Positions 23,586-32,644 of a stretch of 48,149 nt of DNA are shown here, piece after piece. The translations under genes and the position numbers were made by a program. Within the stretch, counting starts at the first letter, position 1. The number at the start of each line of letters is the position of its first letter. The notes beneath the pieces were generated by a model. It searched no databases. It saw only the letters and a program-made list of their open reading frames with translations, and was not told the DNA's origin. This DNA comes from JAGNLA01 sp964639885. GTDB taxonomy: Bacteria > Caldisericota > Caldisericia > JAAYUI01. Location: the NCBI GenBank assembly GCA_964639885.1, contig CAZXEH010000016.1, forward strand, positions 1 to 48,149, read 5' to 3'.

Positions 23586-25067
23586 ATGGATCAGCGGTTC
23601 TCATACTGGCTGGATGTTTTTCTGGCCGTTGTTTTTGGTGCCCTTGCCGCCGGTGCTGTCTGGCTTTTCCAGCAAACACTGGCATTCAGTGAAATAATAA
23701 TGCCAAGCCTGCACGGGTTCTTCATCGCCCTTGTCCCGGCATTCGGCGGACTGCTTGTCGGATTGATCTCGTACATGAGCAAAATCGAAGCATCCGGCGA
23801 CCTTCTTGACATTATTGCCGGCACAAACCTGAAGCGCAGGATTTTGTCAAAACCTCGAAACATCATCAAGCCATTTCTTTCAGCCATCTCCATCGCNNNN
23901 NNNNNNNNNNNNNNNNNNNNNNNNNNNNNNNNNNNNNNNNNNNNNNNNNNNNNNNNNNNNNNNNNNNNNNNNNNNNNNNNNNNNNNNNNNNNNNNNATCT
24001 TTTCAAGACTCATCGGCCTTGGCATCCCGTTTTCAAACATAAAGGTTTCTGACACCCATTGGCTTGACATGGTTGCAGCGATTGTTATCGGCATTCTGTG
24101 CCCGGTGATCGCTTTTGGCTGGCAAAAAATGATTGACCTCATCGAGTCAAAAACCCACAAGCTGCCGTTTGCAAGCCTGTGGGGGCCGATGGTTGCTGGA
24201 CTGGTTGCCGGTGTGATAATGATTTTCTATCCAGGGATCACTGGCCCGGGATATAAGATAATGGAGATGATGTCTGCTGGCGGATTGGCCTGGGCACTCG
24301 TACTCGGCCTGATGATTGCCAAAATGATCAGCACTTCGGCAGTGCTCGGGCTTCACGGCGCGGGTGGAGACTTTGCTCCAGCGCTGTTTTTGGGGGCTTC
24401 AACCGGTTCGCTTGTCACAACGGTTCTGGGAAGCAATCCAGGCCCAGGCGTTATCGTTGGTGCAACTTCACTGCTTTCTTCGGTTATGCACGCCCCGTTG
24501 ACCGGAATACTGCTTTCATTCGAGATTGTAGGCACAAAGGCAGCCCTGCTGCCTGTGACAATCGGCGTGGTCGTTTCTTCGCTTGTCACCATGCGGCTGA
24601 CACCAACACCACAGTACAAGCAGAAAGCCCACGAAAAAGGCATTATTCTTCAAAAGACGCAGTTCCAGGAAACCCACGAGACTTCAATCAGTGAAGTGAT
24701 GACCAAGAAAGTCATTTCAGTCGAAAAACACGAAACCGTAAAAAAAGCAATCGATATAATGAGGGATTTTGGCATCTCCGGGCTTGTGATTACCCAAAGA
24801 AAGAAACTTTACGGCATCATCACCCTCTCCGATCTGCGCAACAAGGTCACCGGAAACGATTTGGACAAGGAGATTGCTGACTTCTGCCAGACCGACGTTG
24901 TGACCGGCACAAGGGAAACCACACTTTCACAAGCATGGGAAATGATGCGGGAGAATCAGATCGGACGAATTCCAATTGTCTCAAAGAACGGGTCAATCGT
25001 GGGAATCGTGACAAAACGGGATCTTCTCGAGCTGGCAACCAGAAGAACCCACGAAGAGGACAAATAG
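23586..25067 (+). CDS. ClC-family chloride channel/transporter with CBS domains (contains assembly gap)
   Basis: The protein belongs to the ClC family of anion channels and H+/Cl- exchangers. Helical regions flank the motif GGDFAPALFLGAS, the G-x-F-x-P anion-pathway motif, and MHAPLTGILLSFEI follows. Two CBS domains occupy the C-terminus, from ISEVMTKKVISVEKHETVKK and onward to VSKNGSIVGIVTKRDLLELA, and probably bind nucleotides to gate the channel. Near codon 104 the sequence becomes 100 N. Part of the core, including the GxEGP motif, is missing there. The start is an ATG 8 nt after a possible -10 box. The gene converges with the 25069-25518 gene, with 1 bp between stops. Confidence 0.88.
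   Translation: MDQRFSYWLDVFLAVVFGALAAGAVWLFQQTLAFSEIIMPSLHGFFIALVPAFGGLLVGLISYMSKIEASGDLLDIIAGTNLKRRILSKPRNIIKPFLSAISIXXXXXXXXXXXXXXXXXXXXXXXXXXXXXXXXXXIFSRLIGLGIPFSNIKVSDTHWLDMVAAIVIGILCPVIAFGWQKMIDLIESKTHKLPFASLWGPMVAGLVAGVIMIFYPGITGPGYKIMEMMSAGGLAWALVLGLMIAKMISTSAVLGLHGAGGDFAPALFLGASTGSLVTTVLGSNPGPGVIVGATSLLSSVMHAPLTGILLSFEIVGTKAALLPVTIGVVVSSLVTMRLTPTPQYKQKAHEKGIILQKTQFQETHETSISEVMTKKVISVEKHETVKKAIDIMRDFGISGLVITQRKKLYGIITLSDLRNKVTGNDLDKEIADFCQTDVVTGTRETTLSQAWEMMRENQIGRIPIVSKNGSIVGIVTKRDLLELATRRTHEEDK
23897..23996. other. Assembly gap (100 N) inside the ClC gene
   Basis: Exactly 100 N. Family comparison from memory suggests about 100 residues (near 300 bp) are missing between the flanking segments, so the printed length is probably a placeholder. 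Confidence 0.95.
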
Positions 25068-25068
25068 C

Positions 25069-25518
25069 TTATTTGTCAGTTCCAAGTTTCATTTTCCTCA
25101 GGGTTTCGTCGTAATCCTTGTTGCTCCAGTTGAAAAGCGCGTTTGTGGCTGTGTCTTTCCATGAAACAGATTTCAGAAGGAAGCGGATATCGGCAGCATC
25201 CTGATCAACTCTGGCAAGAATGCCAAACTGCTCGCCAGGTGCAACGGTGTTGTTTCCGCCAAAGGATTTCTCTTCCGTTCCTACCCAACTGCCATTCTCA
25301 AACTTCATCAGCGAGTAGTCAAAACTTATTATCACATCCGATGTTTTGCTTTGAAGCTGGATTTCGTATGACAGCGACGTCGGGTTTGTCGATTTCGTCA
25401 TGCTCAGGAATTCAAGTGGAGGAAGACCCTGTTTTTCAAGTTCGGAAACGGAGGCAAGACCAGATGCCGAACCGCAGGAAACGGCAAGCAGACAGGCAAG
25501 AAACAATATTTTTCTCAT
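25069..25518 (-). CDS. Predicted lipoprotein of unknown function
   Basis: The 149-residue protein has a lipobox in LACLLAVSC (Cys15). The mature part looks like a beta-sandwich, with LSYEIQLQSKTSDVIISFDY and GEQFGILARVDQDAADIRF, much like small bacterial immunoglobulin-type domains of unknown function. It starts at an ATG that lies 7 nt after a TAAAAT -10 box, with no SD. Confidence 0.72.
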   Translation of the reverse strand: MRKILFLACLLAVSCGSASGLASVSELEKQGLPPLEFLSMTKSTNPTSLSYEIQLQSKTSDVIISFDYSLMKFENGSWVGTEEKSFGGNNTVAPGEQFGILARVDQDAADIRFLLKSVSWKDTATNALFNWSNKDYDETLRKMKLGTDK

Positions 25519-25525
25519 GGCAAGA

Positions 25526-25553
25526 ATTTTAAAGCCAGCTTATCAAACGTCAA
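25526..25553 (-). promoter_or_regulatory. Promoter with leaderless geometry (lipoprotein 25518)
   Basis: On the minus strand TTGACG (25548-25553) and TAAAAT (25526-25531) are 16 bp apart. The -10 ends 7 nt before ATG 25518, so no ribosome-binding site fits. Confidence 0.72.
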
Positions 25554-25560
25554 GCCCGGT

Positions 25561-26676
25561 TCATTTTTTCCAGAAGAAATAGATGTTTTGAGTGGTTTGA
25601 ACGGCAACACATGCTGGACTGAAAACAACCGACTGCACCGCTTCCGAAAAATCCATCTTCCAAAGCTCATCACGAGTGATCGGGTCAACAGCCACAATCA
25701 TTTTTTGCAAAACCTGAAAAACAATTCCGTCAAAACTTTGAACCTGATCGGGGAAAAGCATGTGATTAGTCGCATCTTTTGGGTCAAGCACTTTGGGCTG
25801 CTTTGTTGAGTTTAAGAGCAGGAAGCCTGAAACATTCTGGATTGAGAGTGAATCTTTGGCAGGTATGGAAATTGATTGACCTGAGATGGCGTTGTATCTG
25901 ACAAGGTTTCCATCTTTCAGATACCAAAGGTATCCGCCTGCAACAGCAAAAGTTTCCCTGAAAGGGCAATCAAACATTTCTGCTTCACCGGTTCTGGCGT
26001 TGATCCGGTTCAAAACATTCTTCAAGCCTTCTGTTTGAATTGTGGTCAGAATCCAGATTTCACCCGAACCAATCGCCCAGCGTGAGGAAAAGCCTGATTC
26101 AATCGGCAAAACCACCTGCCAGACAATCGACCCTGATTTTCTGTCAAACCGCGTGACTCTGTAGCCTTGAGGAGTTTCAAGCAGGAAAACAAGATTGCCG
26201 TCCACAAAGAAGAATTCGCCTTCACCACGGGCTTTCTCACCAATCCTCGATTGCCACATTTTCGTCCCGTCTACAGTGCTGACAGCTTTCACATAATCAC
26301 TGGTCTGGGGGTCGGTTGTGAAGATGGTGTGTCCGTCGGAAACCGCTTCCGTCTGGAGCTTGTCAAACGGAGTGACCGATTTTCCCCTGACATCAAACAA
26401 GCCAAGGCCTTCACAGATGATTCCATTTTCTGCCGGATACATGGACACGATCTTTGCAAAATCGGGCTTTTTGTAGATCCAGAGATTTTCGAGCCAGCGA
26501 CCGTTTGGATATCTGTAGTAAACCGGCTCCTCGTCGGCATAGTTCGAAAAGACCTTTACCGTTTGCCAAGCCAGTTCAGTTTTTTTCTTCTGAATTGGGG
26601 TTGGGTTATTTTCTGTCGTTTGAGCGCAACTGGCAAGAACGACTGTGGCAGCAGCCAGAAAAAACAAACGTTTCAT
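25561..26676 (-). CDS. Lipoprotein with PQQ-like beta-propeller
   Basis: The 371-residue protein has the lipobox VVLASC (Cys17) and a beta-propeller body. Repeats resembling PQQ-like blades include VSTVDGTKMWQSRIGEKARG, VTRFDRKSGSIVWQVVLPIE and ITRDELWKMDFSEAVQ, with LNRINARTGEAEMFDCPFR between them. No catalytic residues can be seen. In BamB-like proteins this fold scaffolds outer-membrane assembly, whereas here it may be a sensor or binding platform. It overlaps the upstream paralogue by 1 nt (TGATG), indicating a two-gene unit. Confidence 0.75.
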   Translation of the reverse strand: MKRLFFLAAATVVLASCAQTTENNPTPIQKKKTELAWQTVKVFSNYADEEPVYYRYPNGRWLENLWIYKKPDFAKIVSMYPAENGIICEGLGLFDVRGKSVTPFDKLQTEAVSDGHTIFTTDPQTSDYVKAVSTVDGTKMWQSRIGEKARGEGEFFFVDGNLVFLLETPQGYRVTRFDRKSGSIVWQVVLPIESGFSSRWAIGSGEIWILTTIQTEGLKNVLNRINARTGEAEMFDCPFRETFAVAGGYLWYLKDGNLVRYNAISGQSISIPAKDSLSIQNVSGFLLLNSTKQPKVLDPKDATNHMLFPDQVQSFDGIVFQVLQKMIVAVDPITRDELWKMDFSEAVQSVVFSPACVAVQTTQNIYFFWKK

Positions 26677-27785
26677 CAGCGCCAGAGGCTTGCTTTGCCC
26701 TTATAAAACACGAGCACACCAGGCTTCGTAAGTGACAGAATTCTAGGCAGGAAATCGGTTTCTTTTGGCGCAGAAAGCTGGAAATACCAGATGTCCTTTT
26801 TGGCATCCGGTCCGATGCAGGCGATCAGGTTGCTCTGGACAACGGCAAAGTTGTCACCTGCACCAACAACCTGCGTGAATGCGATCATCTTGTTGTTCTT
26901 TGCGTTGTACGTGAAAGACTTGAACGTCTGCTGGGTTTCCTTGTCCAGATTTGTCGGAAGTTTGCCAAAATGGTAGCCGGTTTCAGTGAGAATCAGCATA
27001 CTGTCGTTTGAAAGCCATAGATACTGTATCTTTTTGTTGCTCTGACCCATTGTCAGGATTGGTGATGAATAGAACTCATCATAAACCATCATCTTTTCAT
27101 CTGCGAGCGAAACAAATCTTGATTTGGCACCAAAGAGTTCTTTGACTTCACTGTTCTTTGAAACAAAAACGTACTGGCCGTCAGCCGGTGAAATCCTGAA
27201 AATCCATCCTGATCCTTCTGCAAAAAGGAAGGATTTTGTGACTGTCCATTTGCCAACTGTTCCAGTTGAAAGTTCAAGCGTCCAGACCTTTTTTCCATTT
27301 GTCTGGTCGATTCTTGAGACCTGTTTGGAGCCTATGAGCAACAGGCAGCCATCAGCGATTGCAAAGGCAGCTTTTGGCTCCATTTTAATCGGGTTTGGCC
27401 AAACTGCTTTTCTGTCCTTGATTGACCATGCATTGCCGTTTTCTCCCCAGATGGTTGAACCATCGGTGACACCGGCAATCAAACCTTCAGGGAGTTTTTC
27501 TGACTTTCCAGTTTTAGAATCTACAAAAATGGACTTCTCACCCTCTGAAAGCACATAGCCACCAGTTACTTCTGAAAACTGTGCCTCTTTGAAACTTGTT
27601 GGTGCTTCCCAGGCCATTTTCAGCTCATTTTTGCCTTCAAGCAGTGATTGTGCCGGAAGAGAAATCAACTCGGCAGGAGCAGGATGTTCTGATTTCAAAA
27701 ACCACTGAACCGAGGCCACCTCAGGAGACGAACCACACGAAGCGGCAAGAAGTGCAAACGCAAAAATGACTGACAGTTTTCTCAT
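26676..27785 (-). CDS. Lipoprotein with PQQ-like beta-propeller
   Basis: The start is set at the ATG 27785 that opens MRKLSVIFAFALLAASC, a clear lipoprotein signal with Cys17. Residues further upstream in the open frame belong to the tpiA end. The 369-residue product is a beta-propeller with blades such as VSRIDQTNGKKVWTLELSTG and IFRISPADGQYVFVSK. It is homologous in design to the gene that follows. The promoter's -10 ends 8 nt before the ATG, so the message should be leaderless. It may share the envelope role of the other propeller lipoproteins here. Confidence 0.78.
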   Translation of the reverse strand: MRKLSVIFAFALLAASCGSSPEVASVQWFLKSEHPAPAELISLPAQSLLEGKNELKMAWEAPTSFKEAQFSEVTGGYVLSEGEKSIFVDSKTGKSEKLPEGLIAGVTDGSTIWGENGNAWSIKDRKAVWPNPIKMEPKAAFAIADGCLLLIGSKQVSRIDQTNGKKVWTLELSTGTVGKWTVTKSFLFAEGSGWIFRISPADGQYVFVSKNSEVKELFGAKSRFVSLADEKMMVYDEFYSSPILTMGQSNKKIQYLWLSNDSMLILTETGYHFGKLPTNLDKETQQTFKSFTYNAKNNKMIAFTQVVGAGDNFAVVQSNLIACIGPDAKKDIWYFQLSAPKETDFLPRILSLTKPGVLVFYKGKASLWR

Positions 27786-27793
27786 GATCTCAA

Positions 27794-27821
27794 AACATAT
27801 CCCTTTTTTGCTTTTTCTCAA
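27794..27821 (-). promoter_or_regulatory. Promoter with leaderless geometry (lipoprotein 27785)
   Basis: On the minus strand TTGAGA (27816-27821) and TATGTT (27794-27799) are 16 bp apart. The -10 ends 8 nt before the ATG. Confidence 0.55.
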
Positions 27822-27825
27822 GAGG

Positions 27826-28566
27826 TCAAGCTGTTGGGTTTTTCGAAGCGGTTTCAATAATCGATGTGAAGCTGGTGACTGAGAGCGAAGCTCCTCCAAC
27901 CAGGAATCCACCTACATTTTTCACCATCAGCGATCCGCAGTTTTCGGCAGTTACCGAACCACCGTAAAGAATTGTAAATTTGGTTTTTGGCGAAATCCTT
28001 TGCAGCAAATCGTTTATAAACGAGTGTGAATCCTCGACCTGAACCGGTTTCGCAACGACTCCCGTGCCAATAGCCCAGACCGGTTCGTAGGCAATGGTCA
28101 TCTCTGATCCGAGATCGAGTCCATCCAAAGCTCTCATGATTTGTGATGAGAGGACAGCAGTTGTTCTGTCCGATTGTCTTTCTTCAAGCCTTTCGCCTAT
28201 GCAGAGCACTGGTTTTATGTCATGTCTCATCAGGGCAACGATTTTTCGCCTGACAATGTCGTCTGTTTCGAAGAAGAGCCTGCGCCTCTCGGAATGACCA
28301 ACAAGGCACCAGGTACAACCAAGATCCTTGAGCATCAACGGAGAGATTTCACCGGTGAATGCTCCTTCGTCCTCATAATAGCAATTCTGTGCACCAAACC
28401 TGATCTTCGAACCTTCAAGGTGGCTTGCAACGGTGAAAATATCTGTGAACGGCGGAATGATGCCAACTTCAACATTTGAAGGCATCGATTGCGCCAGAAA
28501 GCGTTTGCAGAATTCAACAGATTCCGCAACTGTCTTGTTCATTTTCCAGTTTGCGATGACGAGCAT
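27826..28566 (-). CDS. tpiA: Triosephosphate isomerase
   Basis: The enzyme interconverts dihydroxyacetone phosphate and glyceraldehyde-3-phosphate in glycolysis. The 246-residue protein carries the catalytic residues: lysine in ANWKMN (residues 5-10), histidine in LVGHSERR, and glutamate in AYEPVWAIGTG. ILYGGSVTAENCG is the phosphate-binding loop. The C-terminal hinge of the mobile loop 6 reads GVVA in place of the usual GKTA, which is a minor oddity. It starts in a 1-nt overlap with the corC-like gene (TGATG) and is the last gene of the hrcA-to-tpiA block. Confidence 0.97.
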   Translation of the reverse strand: MLVIANWKMNKTVAESVEFCKRFLAQSMPSNVEVGIIPPFTDIFTVASHLEGSKIRFGAQNCYYEDEGAFTGEISPLMLKDLGCTWCLVGHSERRRLFFETDDIVRRKIVALMRHDIKPVLCIGERLEERQSDRTTAVLSSQIMRALDGLDLGSEMTIAYEPVWAIGTGVVAKPVQVEDSHSFINDLLQRISPKTKFTILYGGSVTAENCGSLMVKNVGGFLVGGASLSVTSFTSIIETASKNPTA

Positions 28567-29837
28567 CAGTCCTCCTTGTGATCGGGGGTTTCCTTGTTGT
28601 CTACAACTTTCACTTTGAGGATGCGGAGTTTTCTGATTTTTTCGACTGTGAAGGTGTATCCTTCGTACTCTACTTTCTCGCCGGTTTTGCCAAGGTGTCC
28701 GAGCTGGTTGACCATGAAGCCTGCCACCGTCTCGAAATCCTCGGAGCTGATTTCTGTCCCGAGCAACTCGTTGAGCTCCTCCACCATCATGTCACCGGCA
28801 AGAATATAGGTCTTTTCATCAACGATTTTGACCTGATCCTCTTCGGTGTCATATTCGTCCTGTATCTCACCCACAAGTTCTTCAAGCAGATCCTCAAGAG
28901 TGATCAATCCTGAGACTCCGCCGTACTCGTCGGCAACGATTGCCAGATGAATACGCCTGCTCCTCATGTCCTTGAAAACTTCGGATATGTGCTTGCTTTC
29001 AGGTATGAAGTACGGTTCTCTTAGGAACTGCTGGAACGTAAGTTCCTTTTTACGGGACGTTATAAGCGGAATAAGGTCTTTTACATGCAAGATTCCAACG
29101 ATGTTATCAGGGTTGTCCTTGTAGATGGGTATCCTGCTGTGGCCTGAGCTTATGATCATTTTTGTCAGGTCAGTCAGACTGGCGGTTATCGGCGCTGAAA
29201 GCATGTCCACTCGGGGAACCATGATTTCATATACCGTGGTGTCTGCAAAATCAAACACCTTTTCGATCATCACCCTCTCTTCAGTTGGAATGAGGCCTTC
29301 CTGGTGAGATACTTCAATCATGGCTTCAAGTTCTGAATCGGTGACCTTCGAGGTGTCGCCGGTAGGATTGATGCGGAAAAGCCAGAGGATGCCGTTTGTG
29401 ATCCAGATGAAAACATAAATGAAAGGCGTAAGAACAACCGATGTCCATTTGATTATATAATACGAGAGTTTTGCAATGGCAATCGGTTTTCTTGAAGCAC
29501 CGGTCTTCGGAAGCATCTCACCGATCAGGACGATTATTGCAGTCATAATGAGCACGACCAGCCATTCCGAGTGGATGCCAAGCCTGGCGGCAATCTGGTT
29601 GCCAATAATCGTGGCTGCAATGTTGACGACATTGTTTGCAATCAGGATCGAGGTGAGAATCTTTTCCCTGTCAGCCCTGAGTTTTAAAATCTTTTCGGCG
29701 ATGGCAACACCTGAGTTTGCCATTTCAAGAAGCGTAATCTTGTCTGCCGTCAGCAGCGAAACCTCAGCTGCCGAAAAAATGATGGAGAGAAAGAGCAATC
29801 CACCAAAAATTACATAGTTCCAACTGCCAATATCCAT
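28566..29837 (-). CDS. CorC/HlyC-family membrane protein (DUF21-CBS-CorC_HlyC)
   Basis: The 423-residue protein has an N-terminal DUF21 (CNNM) membrane domain with about four helices, including LFLSIIFSAAEVSLLTADKI and IGEMLPKT, then a pair of CBS domains (VYEIMVPRVDMLSAPITASL to HVKDLIPLI, and HISEVFKDMRSRRIHLAIVA) and a C-terminal CorC_HlyC domain (AGDMMVEELNELL). Such proteins are Mg2+/Co2+ or other cation exporters, regulated by nucleotides at the CBS pair. The start overlaps the stop of the kinase gene by 1 nt, and the end overlaps tpiA by 1 nt. Confidence 0.92.
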   Translation of the reverse strand: MDIGSWNYVIFGGLLFLSIIFSAAEVSLLTADKITLLEMANSGVAIAEKILKLRADREKILTSILIANNVVNIAATIIGNQIAARLGIHSEWLVVLIMTAIIVLIGEMLPKTGASRKPIAIAKLSYYIIKWTSVVLTPFIYVFIWITNGILWLFRINPTGDTSKVTDSELEAMIEVSHQEGLIPTEERVMIEKVFDFADTTVYEIMVPRVDMLSAPITASLTDLTKMIISSGHSRIPIYKDNPDNIVGILHVKDLIPLITSRKKELTFQQFLREPYFIPESKHISEVFKDMRSRRIHLAIVADEYGGVSGLITLEDLLEELVGEIQDEYDTEEDQVKIVDEKTYILAGDMMVEELNELLGTEISSEDFETVAGFMVNQLGHLGKTGEKVEYEGYTFTVEKIRKLRILKVKVVDNKETPDHKED

Positions 29838-30232
29838 TATGGAATCACCATCCAGCCAATCAATATAGCAATAATCACGATTATAAGCAATAAAGGATCA
29901 CCCGTTGCCCTGGGAACAATAAGGATTGCCCCCGAAGCCAGAGCAAACAGGGATATTATCAGAACACCGGATGCCGATACATCCAGTGACGGTCTTGGGT
30001 TCGAGTGCTCATCGGCAATCCTCTCGATGCCGGTGTTGAGCAGCTCGGCTCCGATCACACAGCCACAGCAGAAAACCACAAACGCCAGCTCAAGCGGTGA
30101 AAGTTTGTAATAAACGGCACATGTCACTGTTCCAGCTGTTGAAATGATGTGCCTCCAGAAGTTTTTTTCTCTGGCGCCAACAGCAAACCCAAGGACAGCC
30201 CTCCAGAGTGAGCGATTAAGCGAACCTTTCAA
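29837..30232 (-). CDS. dgkA: Diacylglycerol/undecaprenol kinase family protein
   Basis: This small membrane kinase of about 131 residues has three hydrophobic helices, with the active-site motif ELLNTGIERIADEHS between helices 2 and 3 (conserved E-x-x-N-T-x-x-E). In Gram-positive-type genomes this family phosphorylates undecaprenol for the wall lipid carrier, whereas in proteobacteria it phosphorylates diacylglycerol. The start is uncertain. TTG 30232 follows a good GGAGAGGAG site, while an in-frame TTG at 30247 has no such site. It overlaps the ybeY gene by 17 nt, and its stop overlaps the corC-like start by 1 nt. Confidence 0.88.
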   Translation of the reverse strand: MKGSLNRSLWRAVLGFAVGAREKNFWRHIISTAGTVTCAVYYKLSPLELAFVVFCCGCVIGAELLNTGIERIADEHSNPRPSLDVSASGVLIISLFALASGAILIVPRATGDPLLLIIVIIAILIGWMVIP

Positions 30233-30638
30233 GCAGCTCCTCTCCAAGCTCGATCATCTTGAGCCTCTCATCTTCGGATGTGTGATCCATGCCGGTCAGA
30301 TGCAGCAACCCGTGTGCCACGAGGAAAAGGACATAGCGTTCAAGCTCATTTTCTCCCCTGGTTCTGTCTGCAAACGGCACTGAAACATATATTTCACCGA
30401 GATGGTGTCTGCCCTTGTCATCAACAAGGTCATCTTCAAACGACAGTACATCGGTTGAACCTTCCTTGTGCCTGTAAGTTTCGTTGAGACGGGCGACTTC
30501 CTGATCATCGGTGAGAATTATGCCAAGCAATGCTGGCCTTCTGTTAGGGAAAAGAAATGGAATCACAGATTTGGCAAAGCGTTTTACGGGTTTACTCAGT
30601 GGGTCGGCCTCAGGGCCTGAAACCTCAACTTTGTCCAT
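30216..30638 (-). CDS. ybeY: Endoribonuclease YbeY (16S rRNA maturation)
   Basis: The protein is a zinc-dependent single-strand RNase that processes the 16S rRNA 3' end and takes part in ribosome quality control. HGLLHLTGMDH near the C-terminus is the diagnostic H-G-x-L-H-L-x-G-x-D-H motif, whose three histidines bind zinc. ILTDDQEVARLNETYRHKEG and STDVLSFEDD are also typical. The ATG at 30638 gives 140 residues. A longer open frame upstream lies over the pgpH-like gene and was rejected. Overlap with the pgpH-like gene is 14 nt, with dgkA 17 nt. Confidence 0.95.
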   Translation of the reverse strand: MDKVEVSGPEADPLSKPVKRFAKSVIPFLFPNRRPALLGIILTDDQEVARLNETYRHKEGSTDVLSFEDDLVDDKGRHHLGEIYVSVPFADRTRGENELERYVLFLVAHGLLHLTGMDHTSEDERLKMIELGEELLERFA

Positions 30639-32606
30639 TGCCGGCAACCTTTCCAGTGTCGTATTGGATTCTTCTGTGTCTGATTGCGGCAAGCTGCCTG
30701 ACAAAGACTCTCTTGACCGTTGTAAGTTCGGCCATTGAAATTGGTGCGTTGTTGAACTGGCCGTCCTGGATGCGTTCATTGACAAGCCTTTCAACGAGCT
30801 CATCAATTTTTGATGCCTCAGGCTGTATCGCCCTTCCTGCCGACTCAACAGCGTCAGCGATCATGACGATTGCCTGTTCCTTGGTTTTAGGAATCATACC
30901 GTCGTATCGGTAAACGGATTCATCAACCAACGGATCAACATTTCTGGCCTTTTTGAGGAAGTAGCCGACAGTCGAAGTTCCATGGTGACTGATCATGAAG
31001 TTTTGAATTATCTTTGGAATTCTGTATTTTTCGGCAATTTCCAGGCCGTCGTGAACATGGGCGATGATGTACTGAGCTGATGCTGATGGATTCAACTTGT
31101 CATGAGGATTCTCAAAGTCAGCAGGTTGGTTTTCAATGAACAGTTCCGGTTTTTTGATTTTGCCAAGGTCGTGGTAATACCCGCCGACTCTGGCCACAAG
31201 ACTGTTAGCGCCAATCTGATCACAGGCCACCGAGGCCATGTTGCCGACAAATATCGAGTGCTGGTAAGTTCCAGGGGCTTCCATGATCAGCTGCTTCAAA
31301 GCCGGGTGGTTGAGGTCTGAAAGCTCAAGCAGCCTGAAAACTGTTGTCGTGGATGTGAAATATTCGAGCAGGGGCGTGAGTCCGAAAGCCAGGAAAAACT
31401 GGGTCAATCCTGAGACAAGCGCCACAACAAGATTGTTGATCATCATCGTTACAGGCATTTCGGCAAACAGGACAAACAGGATGCACGAGAAAACCATTCC
31501 GCTGAAGGCGTAGGCACCAACAATGAGGAAATCGAGGAATCTCTTGACGTTAGGCATTGTAAATATCGTAAGATACCCGATGAGGCTGAATCCGATAGCA
31601 ATGATTGCAACCGAGGATAGCGGTGTGTTGCCGATGGTTTTGAACAGCGCCGTGAACGGTGCGACAACGAAGATGACCCTTACAGCAATTGTGTTGTCAA
31701 AGAACATTCCCAGCAGGAAGGCAAAGATGATGATCAAACCAAAGAAGAGTGAAATTCCAACCAAAATTCTTGCCGTCGCAAGATACAAGACAACAAGGAG
31801 AGCGAGGAATATCAGCTGGCCGAACTCGTTGAAATGGAGTTTCTTTGAGGTGAAAATTATGAGGGCTATGGCGACGATGAGCGCCAGAGGAAGCAGTGTT
31901 ATCCCAAGCCACACACGCCAGTCACGGACAGGTCTTGCGATTCCAACCCTCTTGAAAACGTCGATATCACTGGCGGCAATGACATCTCCAGCCTTGACGA
32001 TGATCTCGCCTTTTTTGATCTCTCTTATGATTGGTGCGACAGAATCCCTGGCAACCTGTCTGTTTGCATTGGTCGCCTCGGTGTCGATTTCGAGGTTTTG
32101 CTTTATAAACAACGGTGACAGCTGGTTTATCAGTGATCTTGTTTCAGGCGGATATCCGAGCTGGATGACAACTGATACGACTTTTCTAGGGATTTCACTG
32201 ACCGAGTACTCGTTTATGCCTTCGTCGAGCAGCTTTTTGACCACCCATTCAACACCGGCTCTGACATCTTCAATCTGGGCCGTGTTGAGATCGATCATCT
32301 CCCTGATGGTCTGTTCAGATGGGACAGTTCCGATCTGATCTTGTTGGGAAACGATGAAAAGTCTGAATTGATCAGCCCTTTCATCAGGCGTGAGCAGGGT
32401 TCTGTCTCTGACGACGGCAATTGCGAGATTGAAAAGAATGTCANNNNNNNNNNNNNNNNNNNNNNNNNNNNNNNNNNNNNNNNNNNNNNNNNNNNNNNNN
32501 NNNNNNNNNNNNNNNNNNNNNNNNNNNNNNNNNNNNNNNNNNNAACGGCTATCAGATATGTACGCCAGTCTGCCTGCGGTTTTTTAAAAATCTTAGTGTT
32601 TCCCAT
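30625..32606 (-). CDS. pgpH: 7TM-HD phosphohydrolase (PgpH-like), contains assembly gap
   Basis: This cyclic-di-AMP-degrading family has an N-terminal extracytoplasmic 7TMR-HDED region, seven helices and a cytoplasmic HD domain. The C-terminal HD part is clear: HSIFVGNMASVACDQIGANS, and GGYYHDLGKIKKPELFIENQ with the His-Asp pair in YHDLGK. The first 21 codons (MGNTKIFKKPQADWRTYLIA and one more) lie before a 100-N gap. From 32442 downward the frame continues open into the part first recognised at 32298. The frames on the two sides do not agree for a gap of 100 nt, so the printed gap length must be wrong. No promoter or ribosome-binding site is visible before ATG 32606. Confidence 0.85.
32444..32543. 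other. Assembly gap (100 N) inside the pgpH-like gene
   Basis: Exactly 100 N. The left part holds 21 whole codons and the right part starts one base before a codon boundary. The true gap length must therefore be 2 modulo 3, which excludes 100 if the gene is intact. Confidence 0.95.
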
Positions 32607-32610
32607 AGAA

Positions 32611-32637
32611 AGAGGGGTCGTTTAAGGCGACCCCTCT
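32611..32637 (-). terminator. Hairpin between rpsU and the pgpH-like gene
   Basis: AGAGGGGTCG (32611-32620) and CGACCCCTCT (32628-32637) form a perfect 10-bp stem. On the minus strand it is followed by TTCTATG, a poor U-tract. It lies directly after rpsU and ends 4 nt before the pgpH-like ATG at 32606. Confidence 0.65.
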
Positions 32638-32644
32638 GGTTTCA

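Noticed and set aside
27786..27911. Longer start for the propeller lipoprotein
   Set aside because: It would overlap tpiA and bury the lipoprotein signal peptide inside the protein.
30639..30848. N-terminal extension of YbeY
   Set aside because: The extra 70 residues lie entirely over the 3' end of the pgpH-like gene and look non-coding. ATG 30638 gives a normal-length YbeY.
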